Assembly (NCBI GenBank): GCA_019828565.1
Contig: JAHDYR010000006.1
Location: 1 to 64,000 of the forward strand
DNA: 64,000 bases
Direction of reading: 5' to 3'
Origin: Carpediemonas membranifera
Taxonomy: Eukaryota; Fornicata
Below, piece after piece: positions 18,543 through 26,914 of the stretch. Position numbers and translations under genes: made by a program. The first letter of the stretch is position 1, and each line of letters opens with the position of its first letter. The notes under the pieces were generated by a model that saw only the letters and a list, made by a program, of their open reading frames with translations, did no database searches and was not told where the DNA came from.

Positions 18543-21234
18543 TCACAAGCCCGCCTGGGCAGCAAGATGCTGCAGCCAGAAACCAGACCACAGCCTGATC
18601 GACCGGGCCTGGCACGCGATACGGGGGAATGCACGGCGCCCCTTCAGGTCAAACTCGACTGGGGCGTACTCAGAGTTGACGAACATCTCTCTGGCGTCCA
18701 GTAACTCATCCCACACTCTTGAGGTCCGGCCGGCCATGTTGCTGTTGTTCCTCTCCCGCTCACAGTCAAAGATAAACGTACCGTAGCGGCATGAGTATAC
18801 ATGGTAGGCTATGTAAAGCAGCATCTCCTCATTAAACTCGAACAGGGTCGGGTGCTGCTGCGTGCACTGGTACACGGCGTCCAGCCACTGAAGGAAGACG
18901 GGCGCCACCTGCTGATCGTCAGGTCGACCGCCAATCTCATCTCCGCCGACGTATGCAAGTGCGGCGGAGCTGGAGGCCCCGTCGTCCTCGCCGGCATCGG
19001 GCAGTGTGCCGTCGCCATCCCTGAAGCCCGAGATCTGCTGGAACTTGGTCGGCCCTGAGATCTCCGCCTGAAGGGTCTGACCGCCGATGTGTCTGCATCG
19101 CGTGCTGAACCTATGTCCGGCTGCGAGCCACTCCTTTTCGATAAGGGTGATGAATCCTTCGATGGTGCGGTAGTAGGGGTCGAGAAGGAGCATGGCGAGG
19201 GACGTAACCTGCGCGGTACGATCCCATCCATCGCTGCCTGTATAAAAAACAAAAAATTAAAAACAAACAGTGAACAAGTGCGTGGCATCTGACCGTCCCG
19301 ATACACTCGGCGACCTGCATGGCGCCGGCCAGCACCGACCTGAGATGGTCGACCCATCTGGTGTTCTCAACCCTACTCTGCCAGGACTTCTCGTACGTGC
19401 TCTGGACCGAGTCTGGGCGATACTGGCCAAGCACGGTCTCGGCCTCGCTCTCATCCATGGGGGACGTGATCTGCTCTGCCAGGGCTAGCTCCAGCTTACA
19501 CACTGGAGAGACGGTGACCGTGGGCCGGACCCTCCACTGGGCCTTCGTGGTCAGCTGCTCCGTGGTGTAGACGGGAACGGGGTCAAAGGCGTCAGGGTCG
19601 TCATCACTGGCATAGGGCGAGGGTCTGGTCGACCCTTCGGTGTTCGTGGCAGAGGTGTGGACCGTGTTCCCGTCACTACCGCCGTTTGCCATGCCCGAGT
19701 CAACCCGAGTCATAGTCTGACCACTTACAGAACCGGACCGACTGTCACTGGGGCTGGAGGCAGGCTGGCGCTGCTCGAACATCGCCTTGAGCTCCTGGAA
19801 CCTGCTCTTGAACTCGTCGCCGTCGAGTTGGGACGGCTGGACAGAGCTGGTCGACCCAAGCTTCGACTGGCTGCGACTCTGCCCGAGTCTAGCAGTAGGC
19901 CGCTCGTCCTTGCGCTCCTTGGCCTTGAACAACGACATGGCCGACGACACGGCGGTGTTCAGGGTTGACCTGAGTTGGGAGTCAGGCTTGGGTCGAATCA
20001 TGTCCTCGTTTGTGACAAGCAGCGGTCTCTCGAGGACACTGAGGGTCGAGGGGGCGTCTCGCATCACCTCGCACATCTGGAGGTATGAGTTACGTACCGC
20101 ATGTATATTCGCGATGTTCAAGTATCTAACACGGGACGAGCCGTAAAACATGCCCTCCGTGCCCTTACCGGCCATCTGGTTGGCCATGGCGTTCAGGCGG
20201 GGCCGGCAGTCGAAGATGTAGAGCCTGTCGCACTGGGGCGGGGTGGTACGCATGAGGTCGATCAGCTTCTCATCAGCAGGTGACCGGGTCGTCATCCCCG
20301 AGAGCGGCTGGGCGCTCCTGCTGAGGGTTACCCCCGTGGGGTGGCGGTAGGAGAGCATGGGGATCCGCCCCTTGGACCTGAACGCCGCGGCCCCGAGGAC
20401 ATCCTCGTCCGTGATCGAGTTGGGGACGACAAGAACGGCAGGGTACGTCGGGGACATCTGGTAGTCGGTGTTGAGGAACGTCACACGCCAGCCCGACTTG
20501 GAGTCGGGCCCTCTTATAAATTTCCCAGCGGGTTGGGTAGTACCACGAACAGCGGGGGCAGGGGGCGGGCTGCCGTCAGTGCAGGCATTGAGCCGACTCA
20601 GTAGATCGTAGGCGATGGGCTTGGCTCTGGGGGCGCGGCTGATGGGGTCTCTGTTGAGGAATACAGCGTTGTAGTACGAGAGGAGGGGCCCGAGGTCCTC
20701 GGGGTAGAGGACGCCCTGCCTGATCAGCTCGGGGAAGGGGTTGTAGCACTTGCTGTCGGGTTGGTCGAGTGCCTTTCTGTGGACCACGCTGAACGCTGTT
20801 GGTTGGAGCGTGGGGGCGAACCCGATACGGCGAATGGCTTTGGATACACGGGCCCGGCTCTGGACGCGGGGGTCGAAGGCCAGGCGGATAGTCACTGGAG
20901 TCTTCAGACGAATCACTAGCTGGTACTGCTTGCGAAGGGTGGCTGTCTTGCGACCACCGATCTTGGTGAAGGAGTACACAAGATGGTAGGGAACATTCAT
21001 GATGGGAATGCTGCAATCAACCGGCTGAAAAAGCATTCGGTAGTTGGTAAGTGTGAGATCACCGAAAATGTAGCCGTCGTTCACTTCATAGGATCCTGTG
21101 AGTGGTTGATTCGTGCCAAACTCAAATTTGCTTGACCAGAAGTTCCCAACGAGAAGCTGGTTCTCTGTTACGCCGACATTCGGAATAAGATGCTCCATCT
21201 CTTCTCCAGGAAGAAGGAGAGACTTATCGAGCAT
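18543..21234 (-). CDS. Myotubularin-family phosphoinositide 3-phosphatase, one intron
   Basis: Myotubularins remove the 3-phosphate from PI3P and PI(3,5)P2 on endosomes. The 874-residue product starts at the ATG of MLDKSLLLPGEEMEHLIPN, which opens a GRAM-type domain. The phosphatase part shows DCRPRLNAMANQMAGKG, YLNIANIHAVRNSYL and, after splicing, CSDGWDRTAQVTSLAMLLLD with the catalytic Cys and Arg, then DPYYRTIEGFITLIEKEW and LYIAYHVYSCRYGTF. The catalytic Cys codon is split T|GC by the intron at 19,304-19,238. An inserted Ser-rich, low-complexity segment of roughly 130 residues precedes the active site. TAAACTGCAC lies 33 nt before the ATG. Active-site residues are complete, so it should be a live enzyme. 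Confidence 0.9.
19238..19304 (-). other. 67-nt intron splitting the catalytic Cys codon of the myotubularin
   Basis: The donor is GTATCG and the acceptor TTATACAG after a T-rich tract. Exon 1 ends GCCGAGT and exon 2 starts GCAGCGATGG, giving TGC for the active-site Cys. Without splicing the first half runs into unrelated sequence and the Cys is lost. Confidence 0.88.
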
Positions 21235-21266
21235 CGCAGGGCGAGATGAGATTGTTTGGTCAGAGA

Positions 21267-21276
21267 TAAACTGCAC
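21267..21276 (-). promoter_or_regulatory. Promoter-like motif before the myotubularin gene
   Basis: TAAACTGCAC on the plus strand (GTGCAGTTTA in gene direction), 33 nt before the ATG. The same ten bases precede CFAP299, the URB1-like, longin and CENP-B-like genes. Confidence 0.5.
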
Positions 21277-21337
21277 ATCCCTTGTATCGACTCAATCTAA
21301 CTCCGTCATCCTCACCACGGCAGCGACTGCAAGTAAT

Positions 21338-22439
21338 TTACCGCCCAGACCTGTCTAATACGTCATAAATCGCGTTCATCGCCGAGGCAATGTCAACCAC
21401 CGCCGACACCTGCCCATCTGCTGCCCGGTCCCGAATGTGCACCGCGAAGTGGTCCAGAGCCTCCTCGAGCATGGTATTCCTGCTGCCAGGCTCGGGCGCC
21501 TCTGTGGAGATGTGTGTGGGCGATCTCTTGAGCTCCTGCCGGACGAAGGGCTCGCGGTGAGAGCGGATGGGCGAGCCGTGGAGCTTGGGATGCTGCTGTT
21601 GGGCCTTAGTCACCTCGGCCAGAGCAGCAGTATCCTTCGCTTCCGCATCCTGTCGCGCCTGGAGCTCAGCGACGACGCGCTTCTCCTGCTCATCGGCCTG
21701 CTGCTCGAGCCCTGCTGCCTTGGCCTCCGCCTCTGTCAGCACGCGGGCCTCGCACACTGGACAGAACAGGTGGCCATCCTTGTTCCGCATGAGAGGCATG
21801 GAGCAGCCGCTGGGGCAGTTCTTAGCCGTCATCGTCCAGCCGCCCAACAGCCAGCGGGAGAAGCGGGCCTGGGCGGCAGACTCGGACTCGTAGCGGGCCT
21901 CAGCAGCTTCCATGCGGGCCTTGAGGTCGGCGCGCTGGGCGGCAAGGGTCTCCTCGTCGATCTCGCTCCTCTCGCTCCCACTCTCGGAAGAATCAGAGCT
22001 GGAGGACTCTTCATTCTCCACAGGCTTGGCGGGCTGCTCCTCCACCTGCTCCTGCTCCGCCTCCTTCTCAGGCTGCTGTGCGGGTTCGGGTTCGGTGGGC
22101 TTGATGACGGGTGAGGCCTCCTCCTCGCTGGCAGAGGGTGACAGGTCCTTCAGGGGCTGCTTGCGGATCTCAACAGCCTGGAGGAAGGCATCAGAATCCT
22201 TATCGGGGTCGATGGAGTCCTCAGCGGCCTCCTGCTCCCGGATTGAGCGGGGAGGTATGGAATGCGTGGAGGAACCAGTGAAATCATACTTCTTGTTGCA
22301 TGAAACGCAGAATAAAACACTAGGCTGATTCTTCTGAGTAACTAGATGGTCTGTAACGAACTTTCTTGAGGAGAACGGTGTCGCACTCTTTGCATTGGGC
22401 CGACGTCATCGACCAGCCGTTAAGAAGGTACCGAGACAT
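21338..22439 (-). CDS. ZNRD2: ZNRD2/SSSCA1-like protein with two zinc ribbons, one intron
   Basis: Human ZNRD2 (p27, SSSCA1) is a small zinc-ribbon protein of unclear role linked to mitosis and tankyrase. This 357-residue protein has two copies of the ribbon. The first is YLLNGWSMTSAQCKECDTVL followed by FCVSCNKKY (residues about 4-42) and is interrupted by a 28-nt intron. The second is LLGGWTMTAKNCPSGCSMPL followed by LFCPVCEARV (about 187-223). Between and after are Glu/Ser-rich and Gln/Ala-rich linkers, then a C-terminal helical region. Exon 1 is 22,439-22,362 and exon 2 is 22,333-21,338. The start is the ATG of MSRYLLNGW; later GTG starts would delete ribbon 1. TTAACCTGCGA lies 92 nt upstream. 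Confidence 0.75.
22334..22361 (-). other. 28-nt intron in the ZNRD2-like gene
   Basis: GTTCGT to TTACTCAG on the minus strand. Splicing joins the CKEC and CVSC halves of the first zinc ribbon in frame; unspliced, a TAG stop follows within a few codons. It is the shortest intron I could place here. Confidence 0.85.
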
Positions 22440-22530
22440 TTCCTAGGTGACAGAGTGGTTCGGTGGACAAACATTAAGGTTGCTCATCGTTCTATTATCG
22501 CTGCCTCGAATTGATTAGAGCGGTAGAGGC

Positions 22531-22541
22531 TTAACCTGCGA
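22531..22541 (-). promoter_or_regulatory. Promoter-like motif before the ZNRD2-like gene
   Basis: TTAACCTGCGA on the plus strand, 92 nt before the ATG. It is the same variant as before RRP42 and the kinesin, but more distant. Confidence 0.35.
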
Positions 22542-22718
22542 ATCTCTCGGCAAGTCGCCTGCTGTGGTCCCGGTCCCTCATCACGGCCGGGTGTATGACT
22601 TGCTGGTCGGTAACAGTGTCTCTTGTCTCTCAACCGTTTTTCTAAATCGTCTTCTACACCCAGGTCCAGACGCACTCGCACCAGCCCCTCATGATCCGAT
22701 TCTGTCGATTCTATGCAT

Positions 22719-24338
22719 TTACTCGATTACATCCATCACAGGCGCCTCAGGCGACCCATAGTAAAACAGCTGGCCGCCAAACGGTACAAACTGTGACGTC
22801 AACAGCTTCACCGCCTCCTGCGCCATGATGCCGCCCAGCACGCTGCATGTAGGGGCAAGCTCACAATGGCCCCCAATCACAAACTCCCTAATCATTTGAT
22901 TAGAGGGCATGCAGGGCGAGTCAGAGGGCGACTCTCCGACCGCCCGTTCGACGATTGAGTTGACAATCTTGCTCAGGCCGACAACATCACTCTCTACGGC
23001 CGAGAGGCCAGGAACATGACCCATGTGGGACTCGAACTCACGACTAGACGCCCAGAGAATGGCCTGCTGGCCAACAGTCGGGGTGACACCTCCCTTGGCC
23101 AGCTGTTTAGGGTCTACGTCGACGGAGCTGCTGAACGAGACCACCGTGAGGTTGGACGCATTCTTCACAAGTAAGGTGAGGATCTCCTGATCCATATCTG
23201 CGACCACATCCCGGATTCTGTCACTATCGCCGCATGATTGGGCGATTTGGACCATATCTGCATGGAGTTCGGCCCTGTCAGAGGCCGCACGGCGCTGGTA
23301 GATACGCTGGAGATTCACATAAATCTCCGTAGATCCGTGCATATCTGGGATCTTACCAGTGACCGGTACGCGATGGTTCCTAGCCATGAATGCTTTGAGA
23401 GCTGCGGCGAATGTCCAGAACAGCACCTCTTTGTCATCAACACCTGGTCCGAACACGAAGCCTGTCTTCCTCACGAGCGCGTCAACAGTCTGGTGGTGCA
23501 GAATAGCGGGGAATGACGGTGTGGCGGGCTTCAAGAGCTGTGTGTTGACCATGGTAAGGGCCTCCTCGACATTGATCTCGGACCAATCCCTGTGGAAGCC
23601 CTGGAGCATGGTGCGGAGTGCTGCCATGTCTGGGTGTGACGGGGATTGGCCGTGCTGTTGTTCGAACGCGGTGAGAGCCTTATGAAGGAACACGATGGAT
23701 GGGATACGAAGGAAGTCGTCTTCCTCCTCGACATCGGTCGGCTGGGACTCAAGGAAGGCGATGAGTTCGGGCCAGGCGTGTTTGAGCTGCAGGTCGAGTG
23801 GGGTAGGTCTGTTTGGCTCAAGGACGACGTGGGCCTTCCCGCGGGGCTTGATGTAGCCGAAGAACCCGTTCGTCTGGACGGAGATAGAGCGCACACCAGC
23901 CTGGTCGAGGTGGGTAACAAGTGTCGCATCATCCTCGAGGATGGCGACGTCGACGCCGGCCAGGGCGCCATCGGAGACCACGTAAGAGCGGGGATCGGCG
24001 TGAATCCACTCAATGGTGATGTCTGGATTCATTCGAATGAGTGTCTCGACGGCTGCCTCCCCAATGTACTCCCGACCAGAACCGGTGACGAAGTAGTTGG
24101 TCTGAACGTCGGAGGCAACGATTGAGGTGTCGTCGACAATGACCAAAGAGCTTATGCCTGCCAGAGCTAGGTTCTTAGCGGCCTCTAGAACTGCCATGTG
24201 AGTTCCTAGAACACATACCCGGGCCGAATGAAGGGCCTCTTGTCCATGGCTGGATTAGAAGAGGAGGGGAAGAACGAACCGGCCCCAAACACGAATCTGA
24301 CGATCATATTTGCTCACTGAGGAACTTTCTACAGCCAT
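22719..24338 (-). CDS. NAE1: NEDD8-activating enzyme E1 regulatory subunit (NAE1/APP-BP1/ULA1), one intron
   Basis: With UBA3 this subunit adenylates and activates NEDD8 for cullin neddylation. The 529-residue protein matches the usual length (about 530). Exon 1 (24,338-24,280) encodes MAVESSSVSKYDRQIRVWG and exon 2 (24,249-22,719) continues RHGQEALHSARVCVLGTHM, the classic E1 opening, then NLALAGISSLVIVDD, KIPDMHGSTEIYVNLQRIY and FVIGGHCELAPTCSVLGG plus FVPFGGQLFYY near the end. The joint depends on a 30-nt intron. No catalytic Cys domain is expected in this subunit. Residues lining the ThiF fold are present. Confidence 0.9.
24250..24279 (-). other. 30-nt intron in NAE1
   Basis: GTTCGTTCTT to CTAATCCAG on the minus strand. 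It restores the run YDRQIRVWG-RHGQEALHSA that is conserved across E1-like proteins. The donor GTTCGT is the same as in the ZNRD2-like gene. Confidence 0.88.
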
Positions 24339-24501
24339 CCCACTTTCTCTACACGATATGGCGTCACCGCGGGTTGTCGGGGGCCTTAGCCTGCCGCCAC
24401 CGTCAACAGCGTCGGCGCGCCATGCACAATGCTGGCTGCAATGCGGCTGCTATCCAAGCGTGCTATTCTACCAATGACCACATCACCAACCGACCGCGAG
24501 T

Positions 24502-25458
24502 TTAGTGCTTCTTCTTGAGTGACTTGGGCTTCTTGTCGCCTTCAGTCTTCTTGCTCTTGCTCCGCTTCTGCTTGACGGGAGCAGCCTCAGGCTCAGCCTC
24601 AGGCTCAGGCTCGACACGCTTCACCTTCTTGACGGGCTTCTTCACAATCAAGGCGGGCTCAGTCTCTTCCTGCTCAGCCTCTTCGATCTCCGCAGCCGCG
24701 CGCTTCTCCACCTTAGCTGTGAGCTCCCGGGTCTTGACGTAGACGGGCACAGCGATGGATCCGGGCGTCTTCATGTGAATCGTGTGAATGTTCGTCAATC
24801 CGCCGATAAAAGCGTACTCCTCATCGGCAGCAGAGAGCACGTCTATGATTGCCTTAGCGTTGGCGATGATCTGCTTGTCGTCGAGGCCCGTGTGCCCGAC
24901 CCTCGTAATGGTCTGGAGACCGTGGCCTCTGTAGAGGAACTTGGTGCTGTTCACGGCACCGAGGACGGCGGTACGCACGGTCTCGGGGTTGATGGCCTTA
25001 GCATCGTTGTAAAGCTTGACACGGATGCCCTTGGAGTAGCCTGCGAAGAGCTTGGTGAGCTTTCCGTAGATAGTCTTGTCGCCGAGGATGAGGGAATACT
25101 CCTGGAGGAACGCCTTCATGTCCTTGAACGAAGACGTCTTCCCGCGGACCTTAGCAAGCTTGCGGACGTCGAGGGTGAAGTCCATTTCCACCTCTTCGAG
25201 AGCAGCCTTCACTGCGGCCTTGACGTGGACGTCATCAGTGTCATCTCTGACGATAAGGCACACCTTAACGTTGTCTTCATCATCAACGGGGACATGAGGG
25301 ATATTGGGGAGCTTAATCGCGGCAGGAGTGTCGTTCTTGGGCTGGAAAGCCTCAAACATGCTCACAAGAAGCTCAACTGGCTGAGAATCAGAAGCTTCGT
25401 CGCCTTCAGATTGTCTGATGACCTTAACAGCTTGGGCAAGGCTTTTCTTGAAGTTCAT
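24502..25458 (-). CDS. RSL1D1: Ribosomal L1-domain protein (RSL1D1/Utp30/Cic1 family)
   Basis: Nucleolar L1-domain proteins of this group bind pre-rRNA during ribosome assembly. The 318-residue protein has an L1 fold over residues about 20-235: CLIVRDD, FTLDVRKLAKVRGK, ILGDKTIYGKLTKLFAG and FIGGLTNIHTIHMKTP. A lysine-rich acidic/basic tail (VKKPVKKVKRVEPEPEAEPE, then KQKRSKSKKTEGDKKPKSL) is typical of nucleolar members and absent from cytosolic L1/uL1. The start is the ATG of MNFKKSLAQA. An insertion-like segment bounded by 13-bp direct repeats lies just upstream (25,475-25,656). Confidence 0.75.
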   Translation of the reverse strand: MNFKKSLAQAVKVIRQSEGDEASDSQPVELLVSMFEAFQPKNDTPAAIKLPNIPHVPVDDEDNVKVCLIVRDDTDDVHVKAAVKAALEEVEMDFTLDVRKLAKVRGKTSSFKDMKAFLQEYSLILGDKTIYGKLTKLFAGYSKGIRVKLYNDAKAINPETVRTAVLGAVNSTKFLYRGHGLQTITRVGHTGLDDKQIIANAKAIIDVLSAADEEYAFIGGLTNIHTIHMKTPGSIAVPVYVKTRELTAKVEKRAAAEIEEAEQEETEPALIVKKPVKKVKRVEPEPEAEPEAAPVKQKRSKSKKTEGDKKPKSLKKKH

Positions 25459-25474
25459 TCCAGCACTAGCTCCT

Positions 25475-25656
25475 CTCTAGCCAAATCGATTTACACGTAT
25501 ACATACCTCTCAATGTACCGGTCCGCACCGGTCCAAGTCTGTCAAACGCCGGCCAGCCTACAGGCCGGGGGCGGAGCTGCCACTAACGCTGGCGAAACGA
25601 CGATAAACTTCGTAGTTGCCCCTGATGATGGCAATGGCGATGCCTCTAGCCAAATC
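25475..25656. repeat. 13-bp direct repeats bounding a 156-bp segment
   Basis: CTCTAGCCAAATC occurs at 25,475-25,487 and again at 25,644-25,656, just upstream of the L1-domain gene. The segment between has short GC palindromes such as ACCGGTCCGCACCGGT and no ORF. It could be a small insertion with target duplication, or chance. The wider gap 25,459-25,785 holds nothing else I can identify. Confidence 0.4.
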
Positions 25657-25785
25657 TGACAAAACTACAAGGAGAAAACGAGCGCAGGAAGTCTAATAGC
25701 CACCCATACGGTCACTTAGGCATGCCATTAGTACCCTAGTACCCCATAAACAAGATTCCGAGCATCCGCTTTAATCTGCACCAAA

Positions 25786-26583
25786 CTATGCCACGCTGCG
25801 TCTCTGCTCCACGCCCATCGCTAGCTCTACCGCGGTCGTGAGCTGTGCCGGGAGTATCGCCCCCAGCCCCCTGGTCCGCACGAGTCCGACCCTCCCTCCT
25901 CTGGAGGCGATGTGGACCACTGTCCGTGCAGTAGCCTCCTCCTTCCCAGTCATGTCAGCGGCAAACTCCTGCTGGAACATGCCCACTGTGGTAACAAGCG
26001 GCGGTGCGCCATCCAGCGGCTTCCTGTCCTCCTCGTCGATGATGACGGCGCCGTCCTTCTCTCGAACGGCGGGAATGGTCAGGTCAGCCAGGGCGGCACA
26101 TGCGGCCAGAGATGACAGGTCGAGAACACCTCCGTCAGCGTCGTCAAAAACTAGGATGTCGACGCTTACGGCCCACACCTTTTCCCCGGGGAATGGGGCG
26201 AGGAGCTCTGACGAGAGATCCAGGCCACCCTTGGCGATAAGAGAGGCGTGTAGTATGTCGGTATAGAGCTCATATGTCTCGGTTTGCTCGGGAGTGGGCT
26301 CGTTTGCAGCACTGTTCATCCAAGAGATGCGGAGAATGGCCTGGTCAGGCGCATGGGGAGCTGGAGTTTCAATTGCAAGTGATATTCCAACTAGAAGACG
26401 TGTTTTGCCGATAGAGGCACGGCAGCTCACATCTGCCAGGATTTCTGGGGCTTCATCATTGGCATGGAGCACTTCGAGGCAGACTGGCCGAATATCAGTG
26501 CGTGTTCGCCCATCAATACGTATATTACTGGCAATCATCTGCGCCAGAAAGTTCTTCTCACCTTGAGAGAGCAGAACAGCCAT
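25786..26583 (-). CDS. RRP42: Exosome RNase PH-like subunit RRP42 (EXOSC7 type)
   Basis: The nine-subunit exosome ring includes six RNase PH-fold proteins; RRP42 is one of the catalytically inert ones that pairs within the ring. Residues 1-36 (LSQGEKNFLAQMIASNIRID, then GRTRTDIRP) give the family opening. LLVGISLAIETPAPHAPDQ and WAVSVDILVFDDADGGVLD follow, then SSLAACAALADLTIP. The protein (265 residues) is slightly short of the usual 290. EXOSC8/RRP43 is the main alternative. TTAACCTGCGA (26,602-26,612) lies 19 nt before the ATG. Confidence 0.8.
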   Translation of the reverse strand: MAVLLSQGEKNFLAQMIASNIRIDGRTRTDIRPVCLEVLHANDEAPEILADVSCRASIGKTRLLVGISLAIETPAPHAPDQAILRISWMNSAANEPTPEQTETYELYTDILHASLIAKGGLDLSSELLAPFPGEKVWAVSVDILVFDDADGGVLDLSSLAACAALADLTIPAVREKDGAVIIDEEDRKPLDGAPPLVTTVGMFQQEFAADMTGKEEATARTVVHIASRGGRVGLVRTRGLGAILPAQLTTAVELAMGVEQRRSVA

Positions 26584-26914
26584 CGAGATGTCGAAATAAC
26601 CTTAACCTGCGAAACTGAGCAAGGGCGTTGATGGGGCCGCGGGGATGGAATGGTGTCATGCTAGTGGTCAGCATGCTGGTGGCTAGTCATGGTGAGTTTT
26701 ACATGTGGATGCAAGCGCAGCGTCATAAAGCTTCTATGAGCAGCGCGATGGCTTGAACCCGACCGAGGGACGGTACCAGGGGGCACTGGGCCCAAGAGAG
26801 GGCATAAGTTCTTAACAGTCCGAGGTATACGTGCTGGGTTGTGTAATAGCGGTGTGTGTTGATGGTGGATTGATTTGACCGTCAGGCTGCATTCAAACCA
26901 AACATAACCGCATT
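26584..26914. other. Intergenic, promoter side of RRP42
   Basis: About 330 bases between the RRP42 start and the stop of the large URB1-like gene. Only the promoter-like TTAACCTGCGA at 26,602 stands out. I see no gene, and a GGCTTGAACCCG stretch at 26,750 does not fold as a tRNA T-arm. Confidence 0.5.
26602..26612 (-). promoter_or_regulatory. Promoter-like motif before RRP42
   Basis: TTAACCTGCGA on the plus strand, 19 nt before the ATG; read with the gene it is TCGCAGGTTAA, a variant of GTGCAGTTTA. Confidence 0.5.

Noticed and set aside
22490-22570. tRNA-like stretch near the ZNRD2-like promoter
   Set aside because: No acceptor stem or T-arm can be paired; the TTAACCTGCGA part is better explained as the promoter-like motif. 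A similar look at 26,740-26,800 also failed.
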